64,000 nucleotides of DNA, taken from NCBI RefSeq assembly GCF_001424345.1, contig NZ_LMPF01000023.1, forward strand, positions 125,006 to 189,005, in the 5' to 3' direction. The position numbers and the translations under genes are program-made. Each line of letters starts with the position of its first letter. The stretch's first letter is position 1. Positions 25,196 to 34,086 of the stretch are shown piece after piece. This stretch comes from Burkholderia sp. Leaf177 (lineage in GTDB: Bacteria; Pseudomonadota; Gammaproteobacteria; Burkholderiales; Burkholderiaceae). The notes beneath the pieces were generated by a model that saw nothing but the letters and a program-made list of their open reading frames with translations, did no database searches and was not told the origin of the DNA.

Positions 25196-28100
25196 CAATA
25201 AACATCTCGCACGTAACGCTTTTCCTTGATCATGCGGCTCACGTAGTCTTGCGCCTTGTCGTCGCTCAGGGCGCCGTGCTGGCTCACCACGGATCGCAAG
25301 GTTGCATCCACGTCCTTCGCCATCCGGCTCGCATCGCCGCAAACGTAGAAATGCGCTCCTTCTTCAAGCCACTTCCACAACTCCGCGCCCTGTTCTTGCA
25401 TCCGGTCCTGCACGTAGATCTTGTCGGCCTGATCGCGCGAAAATGCCAGGTCGAGACGACTTAGCAATCCCTTGCGACGCATTTCATCGAGTTCATCGCC
25501 GTAGTAATAATCGGTCGCCGAATGCTGCTCGCCAAAGAACAACCAGTTGCGGCCGCTATCGCCGCGCGCCGCACGTTCATGCAGGAAACCTCGGAACGGC
25601 GCCACGCCCGTGCCGGGACCGACCATGATCATGGGTGCATCGCTATTGCGTGGAAGGCGAAAGTGCGCCGACTTTTGCACGAACACGGGAACGTTGATAT
25701 CGCCTGCGCGATCGGCGAGAAAGGTCGACGACACACCCTTCCGATGACGCCGCCCATTGTTATAACGGACCGCCGAAACCGTGAGATGAACCTCGCCCGC
25801 ATGCGCCTTCGGACTCGACGCAATGGAATACAAACGCGGCTGCATGCGCTTCAACATTCCGGTCAATTCGTTCGCGGAAAGCTTCACCGGAAACTCGTGC
25901 AAGACATCGGCCAATTGCTGACCCCAAAGCCACTTCTTGAGATCGGCCTTGCGATCGTCTCCGAGCATGTCCTTCAAGGCGCCGTTCTCCGTACGCGCCG
26001 CGATGAACGCCAACGCATCGGCGCTCGGCCGCGCAATCTCGTAATGCTTGCCGAGCGCATCGGCCAGACGCATTTCGCCCGCGCCCGCCACCGTCACCGG
26101 CGCGTCCGCTGAAAGACGACTCAAGCTGATGAGTTCATCGACGAGTTCAGGACAGTTGCTCGGCCACACGCCCAATGCGTCGCCAGCTTCGTATTCAAGA
26201 CCCGCATCCTTCGATGCAAACGAGAAATAACGCGTGTCCTTCGTTGCGCCCTGCTTGTTCAGCCGCAAGTTTGCAACGAGCCGCGAAGCAGCCGGATGCG
26301 ACTTCGAAGCAACCGTTCCGGGCAGGACGGCGGGAATCATTCCATCGGCGGCGACGGCGTGCAGCGCTTCATCTTCCGCCTTGATACGGGCGACGATCCG
26401 TTCGAGCCACGCATCGGCATCGCGTTGATATTCGACGTCGCAATCCGCGCGTTCCGCCAGACGTTTCGCGCCCCGTTCCAGCAAACGCGCATCGAGCTTG
26501 CGGCCGTGTCCGCAGAACGCATCGTAGTTTCGATCGCCAAAAGCGAGCACTGCGTAATGCACATTGTCGAGGCGCGGGGCGTTCGCGGCTTGCAGATCGG
26601 TCCAGAAAGCCTGGCCGTTGTCGGGTGCGTCGCCATCGCCGAACGTGCTGGTCATCAGCAACACGTATTGCGCTTTCTCCAGACCCGATACCGCAAAATC
26701 ATCCATGCACGACGTGCGGATCTCGAAGCCCGACTCCATCAGTTGAGTTGCATATTGCTCCGTCAATGATTCGATGTTTCCCGTTTGCGATGCCCACAGC
26801 AACGTCACTTTCGGCCGCGCTCTCACGATGCGTACCGCTGATTCGTGTATCGGTTGCACAGCAGAAACAGGAGCGCCGATCTCCGTGCGGCTGAACATGC
26901 CGGCAAGCAAGCCATCGAACCATAGACGGGTCTGCGGAGCACAAGGCGCACCGACAGGCAGCACGGGAACACCCGGAGCCGACCGGCCACCATCAGAACG
27001 CAAACCCTTCATGAATCCGGCGATGTACAAACGTTCCGCGTCGCTGAGTTGCGGCGCCGGCGTTTCCCGAATGCCGAGCAACGCGGACAGATTATCTAGA
27101 CGGGACATGTCCGGTTCCTGAATGGTGCTGGCATGATCGACGGTTCGAGCATCGGTGGATTCATCGTGCGTATCGGGCAAGACGTCGCTGGTTTCCGGCG
27201 CCACACGGCTCAGGGCAACGGGGCAGAACTTGAATTCGGGTTGCTGCGATATGGGATCGATTGCATCGTTGGTCACGGCATTGATGCACAGCTCGTCGCC
27301 GTAGGCATCGTTCCAGTGCATTGGCGCAAAACAATTTCCCGCGCGAACACGGTCGGTCACGACGGCGGGCAGGACGGCACGACCGCGAAGGGATTTGATC
27401 TCGACGGAATCGTTCGTTTCTATCCCCAAAGCCGCCGCGTCTTCCCGATGAATCTCCACGAATGGTTTCGGATTGAGCTTGTTGAGCATTGCAACCTTGC
27501 CGGTCTTCGTCATGGTGTGCCACTGGTGCTGCAAACGTCCCGTGTTCAACACGATCGGCCTCTCCACATCCGGCATCTCGGCGGGCGGCACATGCGGCCG
27601 CGCGAAGAACACGGCCTTGCCGCTGGCGGTCGGAAACACGAGTTGCGGGCGAGTGCCATCGGCCAGAACCTTCAGCGTTTGATGCACACCATTGTTGATG
27701 TAACGAACAGGATTGCGATCAGATAAAGCAGCTTGTTCGACGGGCCATTGCAACGGCGATTCGCGAAGCCGTTCATGGCTCGCGCCGCGAAGATCGTAAC
27801 CGGTCTTCACGTTCGAGGTCCGCACGATCTCCGCAAAAACCTCTTCAGCCGATGCATAGCTGAACGCATCGGCGAAACCCATCTCGCATGCCACTCGCGC
27901 CACGATCTGCCAGTCTGGCATGGCCGTTCCGGGCGGTTCGATTGCCTTTTGCGTGAGCGTCATATTGCGCTCGGAGTTGATCATCACGCCTTCGGCTTCG
28001 GCCCATAAAGCGCCAGGCAGAAGGACGTCCGCGTATCGATTGGTCTCGGTATCGAGGAAAGCATCCTGCGTGATAACGAGTTCAGCCGCCTGCAATCCCG

Positions 28101-29349
28101 CTATCACGGTCTGGCGATTTGCCACGCTCGCCACCGGATTCGTGCAGATGATCCAGCACGCCTTGATGCTGCCGGCGGCCATGCGCGAGAACATATCGAC
28201 GGTGCCGTTCCCCAACGATGTCTTGAGCGTACCTTCCGGAATTTTCCACAGGCCCTCGATGAACTTTCGGTCTTCGTCTACAAGTACCGAGCGCTGCCCG
28301 GGCAAACCCGGACCCATATATCCCATCTCGCGGCCGCCCATGGCGTTGGGCTGGCCGGTGAGTGAAAACGGGCCACTTCCGGCGCGGCAGATTCTGCCCG
28401 TGGCAAGATGCAGATTGCAGATGGCGTTCGTGTTCCACGTGCCGTGTGTGCTCTGATTAAGCCCCATCGTCCAGCAGCTCATCCACTCAGGCGCTTCACC
28501 GATCCATTGCGCGGCACGCCGGATATCGGCTTCGGCAATGCCGGTGATCGCGGCTACTTTTCCGGGCGTATAGTCCGCGAGGAAGGCGGGCATGGCGTCC
28601 CAGCCTTCAGTCGCTTCATGTATGAAAAGCGCATCCGTATGACCGTTTTCGTGCAGCAGATGCAGAAGCCCGTTGAGCAGCGCGAGGTCCGTGCCGGGCT
28701 TGATCTGCATGAAGAGATCGGCTTTATCGGCGGTGGCGTTGCGGCGCGGATCGACCACGATCAGCTTCGCGCCCGCTTTCACACGATCCATCATGCGCAA
28801 AAAAAGGATCGGATGGCAGTCGGCCATGTTCGCGCCGATCACGAAAAAGAGATTGGCTTTATCGATGTCCTGATACGAACCCGGCGGTCCGTCCGCGCCC
28901 AGCGAAAGCTTGTAGCCGCTGCCCGCGCTCGCCATGCAAAGCCGCGAGTTCGACTCAATGTTGTTCGTGCCCACGAACCCCTTCGCGAGCTTGTTGACGA
29001 GATACTGCGCTTCTATCGACATCTGCCCGGACACGTAGAACGAAAGTGCGTCGGGGCCGTGTTGATCGAGTATGGCGCGCAGGCGGCGAGCGGTATCGGA
29101 CAGCGCCTGGTCCATTGGAAGTGGCACCGGGTCCTGGCCGCGCGCATGACGAATGAATGCGCTTTCCAGGCGGCCCGACTTGCGCAACGCGACATGCGCG
29201 GATTGCCCTTTCGTGCACAGACGCCCGAAGTTGGCGGGATGTTCCTTGTCGCCCGATATCTTGACGACTTGCCCGTCCTCGACGTGCAGGACCATTCCGC
29301 AGCCGACGCCGCAATAGGGGCAAACAGACTTGACGCTGCCAGCATTCAT
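25195..29349 (-). CDS. nasA: Assimilatory nitrate reductase fused to a CysJ-like diflavin reductase
   Basis: A 1384-residue cytoplasmic fusion. Residues about 8-690 are a molybdopterin-guanine-dinucleotide nitrate reductase with an N-terminal [4Fe-4S] site (C10, C13, C17, C45). After a linker, a flavodoxin domain starts near 845 ([16 protein letters not shown]). An FAD-binding domain follows (RLYSIASSP near 1173). An NADPH-binding domain follows that ([17 protein letters not shown] near 1243), ending in YVRDVY as in CysJ and cytochrome P450 reductase. NADPH electrons can therefore reach Mo in a single polypeptide, so a separate NasC is unnecessary. It is the last gene of narK-nirB-nirD-nasA, 6 bp after nirD. 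Confidence 0.95.
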   Translation of the reverse strand: MNAGSVKSVCPYCGVGCGMVLHVEDGQVVKISGDKEHPANFGRLCTKGQSAHVALRKSGRLESAFIRHARGQDPVPLPMDQALSDTARRLRAILDQHGPDALSFYVSGQMSIEAQYLVNKLAKGFVGTNNIESNSRLCMASAGSGYKLSLGADGPPGSYQDIDKANLFFVIGANMADCHPILFLRMMDRVKAGAKLIVVDPRRNATADKADLFMQIKPGTDLALLNGLLHLLHENGHTDALFIHEATEGWDAMPAFLADYTPGKVAAITGIAEADIRRAAQWIGEAPEWMSCWTMGLNQSTHGTWNTNAICNLHLATGRICRAGSGPFSLTGQPNAMGGREMGYMGPGLPGQRSVLVDEDRKFIEGLWKIPEGTLKTSLGNGTVDMFSRMAAGSIKACWIICTNPVASVANRQTVIAGLQAAELVITQDAFLDTETNRYADVLLPGALWAEAEGVMINSERNMTLTQKAIEPPGTAMPDWQIVARVACEMGFADAFSYASAEEVFAEIVRTSNVKTGYDLRGASHERLRESPLQWPVEQAALSDRNPVRYINNGVHQTLKVLADGTRPQLVFPTASGKAVFFARPHVPPAEMPDVERPIVLNTGRLQHQWHTMTKTGKVAMLNKLNPKPFVEIHREDAAALGIETNDSVEIKSLRGRAVLPAVVTDRVRAGNCFAPMHWNDAYGDELCINAVTNDAIDPISQQPEFKFCPVALSRVAPETSDVLPDTHDESTDARTVDHASTIQEPDMSRLDNLSALLGIRETPAPQLSDAERLYIAGFMKGLRSDGGRSAPGVPVLPVGAPCAPQTRLWFDGLLAGMFSRTEIGAPVSAVQPIHESAVRIVRARPKVTLLWASQTGNIESLTEQYATQLMESGFEIRTSCMDDFAVSGLEKAQYVLLMTSTFGDGDAPDNGQAFWTDLQAANAPRLDNVHYAVLAFGDRNYDAFCGHGRKLDARLLERGAKRLAERADCDVEYQRDADAWLERIVARIKAEDEALHAVAADGMIPAVLPGTVASKSHPAASRLVANLRLNKQGATKDTRYFSFASKDAGLEYEAGDALGVWPSNCPELVDELISLSRLSADAPVTVAGAGEMRLADALGKHYEIARPSADALAFIAARTENGALKDMLGDDRKADLKKWLWGQQLADVLHEFPVKLSANELTGMLKRMQPRLYSIASSPKAHAGEVHLTVSAVRYNNGRRHRKGVSSTFLADRAGDINVPVFVQKSAHFRLPRNSDAPMIMVGPGTGVAPFRGFLHERAARGDSGRNWLFFGEQHSATDYYYGDELDEMRRKGLLSRLDLAFSRDQADKIYVQDRMQEQGAELWKWLEEGAHFYVCGDASRMAKDVDATLRSVVSQHGALSDDKAQDYVSRMIKEKRYVRDVY

Positions 29350-29355
29350 ATCAGC

Positions 29356-29703
29356 CTAGACCGCAACCCATACGTGTCCATCTTCAACACGCGTGGCGAA
29401 AGCATTGACCGAGTTTGCGGGAATTTCGAGGCACTCGCCGGTGCGCAAATCGAAGTGATGTTTGTAGATCGGCGATGCAACCACGATGCGATCACCCAGG
29501 TTGCCGATCAGTCCGCGCGAAAGCACGGATGCCTGCGAGCCCGGATCGAAGTTGTCGATGGCGAACACGCCGCCGTCGCCATCGGCGAGATGGAACACGG
29601 CCACTTGTGCACCGTTGATCAGCGCGCATACGCCGGTGTTCGGCAAGATATCGCTAAGCGCGCAAACGGGCGCCCACACTGGCGGAATTCGGTCGATGTT
29701 CAT
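29356..29703 (-). CDS. nirD: Nitrite reductase small subunit NirD
   Basis: A 115-residue Rieske-fold subunit of the NADH-dependent assimilatory nitrite reductase. As in other NirD proteins, the Rieske Cys/His cluster ligands are not both present (GSQASVLSRGL, then SPIYKHHFDLRTGECLE), so it is a structural subunit. I take ATG 29703 (MNIDRIPPVW) because GGAGAG precedes it. An ATG at 29715 overlapping the nirB stop as TGATG is the alternative; either way it is translationally coupled to nirB. Confidence 0.92.
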   Translation of the reverse strand: MNIDRIPPVWAPVCALSDILPNTGVCALINGAQVAVFHLADGDGGVFAIDNFDPGSQASVLSRGLIGNLGDRIVVASPIYKHHFDLRTGECLEIPANSVNAFATRVEDGHVWVAV

Positions 29704-29714
29704 CAGGCTCTCCA

Positions 29715-32249
29715 TCAAACAGTTTCGACGACAACGGGTATGCCGATCAACTTGCGCTCGGCTGGCGTGGCAGGACGGATCTGTCCGCGCTCCTCGACAA
29801 AACTCACGTTGTTGTCGGACGCGTCGCTATTCACGAAGTGGCGGAAGCGTTTGCGCGTGTCCGGATCGGTGACGGCTTTTTTCCACTCGCATTCGTAGGT
29901 ATCGGCAACGTGCTGCATCTCCGCTTCGAGTTCGGCGGCAAGGCCGAGCTTGTCGTGCACGACGACATCGACCAGATAATCGAGACCGCCTTCCAGGTTG
30001 TCGCGCCATACGCTCGTGCGCTGAAGTCGATCAGCTGTGCGCACATAGAACATCAGGAAGCGGTCGATATACTTCACGAGCGTCACTGCATCCAGATCCG
30101 ACGCGAGCAACTCGGCGTGGCGCGGTTTCATGCCGCCGTTGCCGCACACATAAAGATTCCAGCCCTTCTCGGTCGCGATGATGCCCACGTCCTTGCCTTG
30201 CGCTTCCGCGCATTCCCGCGTACATCCGGAGACGCCGAACTTGATCTTGTGCGGCGCGCGCAGGCCCTTGTAGCGGTTCTCGATATCGATAGCCAGGCCA
30301 ACCGAATCGCCCACGCCGAACCGGCACCATGTCGATCCCACGCATGACTTCACGGTACGCACCGACTTGCCGTACGCGTGACCCGATTCGAATCCCGCTG
30401 CAATCAACTCTTCCCAGATGAAAGGCAATTGCTCGACTCGCGCGCCGAACAGATCGACGCGCGCGCCGCCCGTCACCTTGGTGTAAAGCCCATACTTTTT
30501 CGCGACCTGTCCAACGGCGATCAGACCATCGGGCGTCACTTCGCCGCCTGCCATGCGCGGCACGACGGAATACGTTCCGTCGCGCTGAATGTTCGCGAGG
30601 TAGTAGTCGTTCGAATCCTGCAGGCTCGCGTGTTCTTTCTTCAACACGAACTCGTTCCAGCACGATGCAAGGATGCTGCTGACCGTCGGCTTGCAGATAT
30701 CGCAACCGAGTCCATGTCCATGTTTGGCGAGCAATTCACCGAAGGTCTTGATACGCTCCACGCGCACCATGTGGTAAAGCTCCTGCCGCGAAAACGCGAA
30801 GTGCTCGCACAAATGATTGTTGACCGCGAGCCCTTGCTTTTTCATCTCGGCCTTCATCACTTGCGTGACGAGCGGCACGCACCCGCCGCACGAACTGCCC
30901 GCCTTGGTCGCAGATTTCAATGCGCCGATACTCATCGCGCCCGCACAAACGGCCTCGCAAATCTTTCCCTTCGATACATCGTTGCACGAGCAGATTTGCG
31001 CCGATGCCGGCAGCGCGTCGACGCCAAGGCCGGGCTTCTGCTGGCCATCGGAGGAAGGGAGAATCAGGAACTCCGGCGACTCCGGCAACTCGATGCGATT
31101 CAGCATCATTTGCAGCAACGTGCCGTATTCGTTCGCGTCGCCAACCATCACGCCGCCGAGCAGAAACTTGCCGCAATCGGACACCACGATCTTCTTGTAG
31201 ACCTGCTTGCGTTCGTCGCTGAACTGGTACGCGCGGCTGCCCGGCGTCTTGCCATGTGCGTCGCCAATGCTCGCAACGTCCACGCCCATGAGCTTGAGTT
31301 TCGTGCTCATGTCCGCGCCCGCGAACGCATGCGCTTCGCCGAGCAATTGCTTCGCGACCACGCGCGCCATGTCGTAGCCCGGCGCAACGAGGCCGAACAC
31401 CTGTCCTTGCCACAGCGCGCATTCGCCGATGGCGTAGATGTTTTCGTCGCTCGTCACGCAGTTGTCGTCGATCACGATACCCCCGCGCGCGCCCACTTCG
31501 AGGCCGCTGATACGGGCAATTTCATCGCGCGGACGAATGCCGGCCGAGAACACGATCATGTCGGTATCGAGATGCGTGTCGTCGGAAAACTGCATGCGAT
31601 GCGTGGCCGCTTCGCCGTCGACAATTGCCACCGTGTTCTTCTGCGTGTGAACGGTCACGCCAAGCTCTTCAATCTTGCTGCGCAGCACGCGCGCGCCGCT
31701 GTCATCCACTTGCACGGCCATCAGGCGCGGCGCAAATTCGACCACATGCGTCTGAAGCCCGAGATCGCGCAGCGCCTTCGCGCATTCGAGTCCCAGCAAA
31801 CCGCCGCCCACGACCGTGCCAATCTTCGATCGCGCGCCGCATTCCTTCATGGCTTCGAGGTCTTCAATCGTTCGATACACAAAGCAGTCGCCCCGGTCGT
31901 TGCCCGCAACCGGCGGCACGAACGGATAGGATCCCGTAGCAAGCACGAGCTTGTCGTAGCCGAGAACCTCGCCGCTCGATACGGTCACCGTTCTCGCCGT
32001 ACGATCAATCGATACCGCTTTCGCATTGAGTTCGATTCGCACATTCTCGCGCTCGAAGAATCCTGCCTCGACCAGCGACAGATCCTGCGCGGTCTTGCCG
32101 GAGAAAAATTCCGAGAGATGCACGCGGTCGTAGGCCGGCCGCGGTTCTTCGCAAAGCACGGTGATATCGAGTTCATGCCCGGCTTTCTCAGCGATGCATT
32201 CCAGAAGCTTATGCCCCACCATTCCATGCCCGATGACGACGATTTTCAT
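29715..32249 (-). CDS. nirB: Assimilatory nitrite reductase [NAD(P)H] large subunit NirB
   Basis: 844 residues that reduce nitrite to ammonium with NAD(P)H in the cytoplasm. An FAD/NAD(P) pyridine nucleotide-disulphide oxidoreductase part begins at the start (VVIGHGMVGHKLLE). A BFD-like [2Fe-2S] domain with CSCNDVSKGKIC and SSCGGC lies near 415-460. The siroheme/[4Fe-4S] nitrite reductase domain carries cluster cysteines near 638 (STWCRFGVG) and 674 (GVSGCTRECAE). ATG 32249 is the obvious start (MKIVVIG). Siroheme is supplied by the divergent cobA gene. Confidence 0.96.
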   Translation of the reverse strand: MKIVVIGHGMVGHKLLECIAEKAGHELDITVLCEEPRPAYDRVHLSEFFSGKTAQDLSLVEAGFFERENVRIELNAKAVSIDRTARTVTVSSGEVLGYDKLVLATGSYPFVPPVAGNDRGDCFVYRTIEDLEAMKECGARSKIGTVVGGGLLGLECAKALRDLGLQTHVVEFAPRLMAVQVDDSGARVLRSKIEELGVTVHTQKNTVAIVDGEAATHRMQFSDDTHLDTDMIVFSAGIRPRDEIARISGLEVGARGGIVIDDNCVTSDENIYAIGECALWQGQVFGLVAPGYDMARVVAKQLLGEAHAFAGADMSTKLKLMGVDVASIGDAHGKTPGSRAYQFSDERKQVYKKIVVSDCGKFLLGGVMVGDANEYGTLLQMMLNRIELPESPEFLILPSSDGQQKPGLGVDALPASAQICSCNDVSKGKICEAVCAGAMSIGALKSATKAGSSCGGCVPLVTQVMKAEMKKQGLAVNNHLCEHFAFSRQELYHMVRVERIKTFGELLAKHGHGLGCDICKPTVSSILASCWNEFVLKKEHASLQDSNDYYLANIQRDGTYSVVPRMAGGEVTPDGLIAVGQVAKKYGLYTKVTGGARVDLFGARVEQLPFIWEELIAAGFESGHAYGKSVRTVKSCVGSTWCRFGVGDSVGLAIDIENRYKGLRAPHKIKFGVSGCTRECAEAQGKDVGIIATEKGWNLYVCGNGGMKPRHAELLASDLDAVTLVKYIDRFLMFYVRTADRLQRTSVWRDNLEGGLDYLVDVVVHDKLGLAAELEAEMQHVADTYECEWKKAVTDPDTRKRFRHFVNSDASDNNVSFVEERGQIRPATPAERKLIGIPVVVETV

Positions 32250-32263
32250 GATGTTGAACGCTC

Positions 32264-33592
32264 TCAGTTTGCAATGCTGTTGTTGATGCCCAATGCATCC
32301 GCGCGCAATTCGGCTTCGCGTGCCTTGTGCTCGGTGCTGAAGCGCACGGCCAGCGCGCACAACGCGGAGATCGAGACGAGCACGCCGAGCATTGCCAGCG
32401 TTTGCTGAACGTTGCCAAGGCCTTTCATCAGGAATCCTGCGGCAACCGCGCCCACGTTTCCGCCCGCGCCGATGATCCCGGCCACGCCGCCAAGCGCCTT
32501 CCGGTCGATGAACGGCACTAGCGCATACGTCGCGCCGCAAGCCATGTGCGTGAACAGGCCGAAGCAGAGCATCGCGACGATAGCCAGTCCTACGCTGGTT
32601 TCATGCGAGAACCAGAACAAGCCGAGACCTTCGCCTGCGATCAACACGAACAGCAAGGTCGAGCGCACATCGAGTCCGCGGCGCGCTGCGAACTTGTCCG
32701 AGAGCCAGCCGCCCAATGCGCGCGCGAAGAGCGCCAGCAAGCCGAAGCTACCCGCTGCAAGTCCCGCCGTTTTCAGCGAGAGATGGAAATGATTGACGTA
32801 ATAGATCGCAGCGATGTTATGGATGAACACCTCGACGCCAAAACACGCGGCGTAGGTCACGAACAGCATCCATACGCGGTAGTTGGCACACGCCGCGCGA
32901 AAGCTCGCCCAGCCGCCTTTCTTGCCGCCATCGATGGTTATTCCCTGCGCGCGCAATTCATCGAAATTACCTTGCGGGCAATCTTGCGTGAGACGCCAAT
33001 AGAACACTGCCATGAGCGGCATTGCGAGGGCCGGGACCACGAGCGCGTAGCGCCAGGCGGATGCATCGCTTGCACCGAAGGCCAGCATTGCCGCTAGCAA
33101 CAATGGCACCAGCGCTTGCGCGGCGCCCGCGCCGGCGTTGCCCCATCCGGCGCTCGTCGCGTTGGCGGTGCCGACCACGTTCGGCGCAAACATCACCGAC
33201 GTGTGGTACTGCGTAATGACGAAGCTCGCGCCTACTGCACCAATTCCGAGGCGCGCAAGCAGGAAGCTCGTATAACCGCCGGAGAGCGCGGCCGCGAGCA
33301 CGGGAAATGCACCTAATACAAGCAGCGCTGTATAGACCTTGCGCGGGCCGTATCGATCACACATCGGGCCGATGATCAGGCGTACCAGGATCGTCGCCGC
33401 GACCGCTGCAATGTTGATGTTCGCGACCTGATCGATCGACAAACCGAACTCGCGCTGGATTAACGGCATTAGCGGCGCGCATGCGAACCACGCGAAGAAG
33501 CACACGAAGAACGCCATCCACGTGAGGTGGAACGCGCGCATCGGCGCCGTGCGAAAACTGAAGAGGTCGATCCGTGTTGCTTTATCTGACAT
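32264..33592 (-). CDS. narK: Nitrate/nitrite MFS transporter NarK/NasA type
   Basis: A 442-residue, 12-helix nitrate/nitrite porter. The first helix region MAFFVCFFAWFACAPLMPLI with the conserved Arg-containing helix 2 (RLIIGPMCDRYGPRKVYT), and the nitrate signature glycine-rich helices (GWGNAGAGAAQ and GIIGAGGNVGAVAAGFL) are all visible. It brings nitrate in for NasA. It is the first gene of the operon and sits just below an attenuator: the start codon is only 8 bases from the terminator's T tract. Confidence 0.94.
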   Translation of the reverse strand: MSDKATRIDLFSFRTAPMRAFHLTWMAFFVCFFAWFACAPLMPLIQREFGLSIDQVANINIAAVAATILVRLIIGPMCDRYGPRKVYTALLVLGAFPVLAAALSGGYTSFLLARLGIGAVGASFVITQYHTSVMFAPNVVGTANATSAGWGNAGAGAAQALVPLLLAAMLAFGASDASAWRYALVVPALAMPLMAVFYWRLTQDCPQGNFDELRAQGITIDGGKKGGWASFRAACANYRVWMLFVTYAACFGVEVFIHNIAAIYYVNHFHLSLKTAGLAAGSFGLLALFARALGGWLSDKFAARRGLDVRSTLLFVLIAGEGLGLFWFSHETSVGLAIVAMLCFGLFTHMACGATYALVPFIDRKALGGVAGIIGAGGNVGAVAAGFLMKGLGNVQQTLAMLGVLVSISALCALAVRFSTEHKAREAELRADALGINNSIAN

Positions 33593-33599
33593 GGCCGTT

Positions 33600-33658
33600 C
33601 CACAAAAACAAAAAGGCGTCCCGTGAGTCCAGCCAGTTGACTGAAATCAGGGGACGCC
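33600..33658 (-). terminator. Leader terminator (attenuator) of narK-nirBD-nasA
   Basis: On the minus strand GGCGTCCC (33658-33651) pairs with GGGACGCC (33622-33615), followed by TTTTTGTTTTTG (33614-33603). An inner AGTC/GACT stem strengthens the hairpin. It lies between the sigma-54 promoter and the narK start, so it must be bypassed for operon expression. Its 5' arm is shared with ANTAR hairpin P2. Confidence 0.85.
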
Positions 33659-33735
33659 GTTGTCCAGGAAGCCCGTTAGGGCCGCTGCAATAAGGTGATA
33701 TTCGAAACAAAGAGACGGGATCGTCGTTGATCCGT
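33652..33735 (-). ncRNA. ANTAR-type antiterminator RNA (NasT target) in the narK leader
   Basis: Two small hairpins with six-base loops are predicted on the minus strand. P1 is GGAUC-AACGAC-GAUCC (33733-33718), extendable by two pairs past a bulged C. P2 is GGAC-AACGGC-GUCC (33665-33652). Both loops have A at position 1 and G at position 4, the known ANTAR recognition pattern. P2 uses the same bases as the terminator's 5' arm, so P2 and terminator exclude each other. The P1-P2 linker is 52 nt, longer than usual, and holds a GCCC-UAAC-GGGC stem (33682-33671). Confidence 0.75.
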
Positions 33736-33747
33736 TGCCGACATTAA

Positions 33748-33764
33748 ATGCAAGGCGTATGCCA
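33748..33764 (-). promoter_or_regulatory. Sigma-54 promoter of the narK-nirBD-nasA operon
   Basis: Minus strand TGGCAT-ACGCC-TTGCAT: GG (33763-33762) and GC (33751-33750) are exactly 10 bases apart, as RpoN requires. The start expected about 12 bases downstream (near 33738) places ANTAR hairpin P1 at the very 5' end of the transcript. Confidence 0.75.
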
Positions 33765-33851
33765 TGCGAGCTTCTGCAAGGTGCGGCGTGGCTTTGCGCG
33801 ATTTCGTGTCATTTCCAGCGACCAGGCGCCGACGCTTTTTGATGCAGCGAA

Positions 33852-33887
33852 GCACAGGCACGGTGCGCCGCAGCACTGCGCACGTGC
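33852..33887. promoter_or_regulatory. Tandem NtrC-type enhancer sites between divergent promoters
   Basis: Two copies of the NtrC core GCAC-N7-GTGC occur at 33852-33866 and 33873-33887. Their centres are 21 bp apart (two helical turns). They lie roughly 80-150 bp upstream of both predicted sigma-54 starts (33738 minus, 33968 plus), well placed to activate both. Confidence 0.7.
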
Positions 33888-33941
33888 GAGCCGAAGATCA
33901 ATCAACGACTGGTGCATGAGCCCGTATTGCGCCACATGTCA

Positions 33942-33958
33942 TGGCCTGGATATTGCAT
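33942..33958 (+). promoter_or_regulatory. Sigma-54 promoter of cobA
   Basis: TGGCCTGGATATTGCAT has GG (33943-33944) and GC (33955-33956) exactly 10 bases apart, with perfect TGGC and TTGCAT blocks. The expected start near 33968 coincides with the first base of the P1 hairpin of the cobA leader. Confidence 0.7.
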
Positions 33959-33967
33959 TTGCATAAG

Positions 33968-34027
33968 AGCGCCTGGCAACGATGTCGAGCGCTGACCCTC
34001 TTTCGGCGATCCAGGACAACGGCGTCC
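33968..34027 (+). ncRNA. ANTAR-type antiterminator RNA (NasT target) in the cobA leader
   Basis: P1 spans 33968-33993: AGCGC pairs with GCGCU, then a C/A mismatch, then UGGC with GUCG around the hexaloop AACGAU. P2 is GGAC-AACGGC-GUCC (34014-34027), identical in all 14 bases to P2 of the opposite leader. Both loops obey the A1/G4 rule. The linker is 20 nt. P2 overlaps the 5' arm of the following terminator. Confidence 0.75.
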
Positions 34028-34064
34028 CTTCGTGCACGAGCACGAGCGGATGCCGTTTTGTTTT
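34021..34064 (+). terminator. Leader terminator (attenuator) of cobA
   Basis: GGCGTCC (34021-34027) pairs with GGATGCC (34048-34054, one G-U), enclosing an inner perfect stem TCGTGC/GCACGA (34030-34045). TTTTGTTTT follows (34056-34064). It sits 22 bases before the cobA ATG, mirroring the narK leader. Confidence 0.8.
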
Positions 34065-34086
34065 GGAACCGCCAAAGGACATCAAC

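Noticed and set aside
28408-29898. 496-codon plus-strand frame opposite nasA and nirD
   Set aside because: Shadow frame of high-GC coding sequence, no domain.
30378-32408. 676-codon plus-strand frame opposite nirB
   Set aside because: Antisense of a clearly recognised gene; His/Arg-rich composition and no ribosome-binding site.
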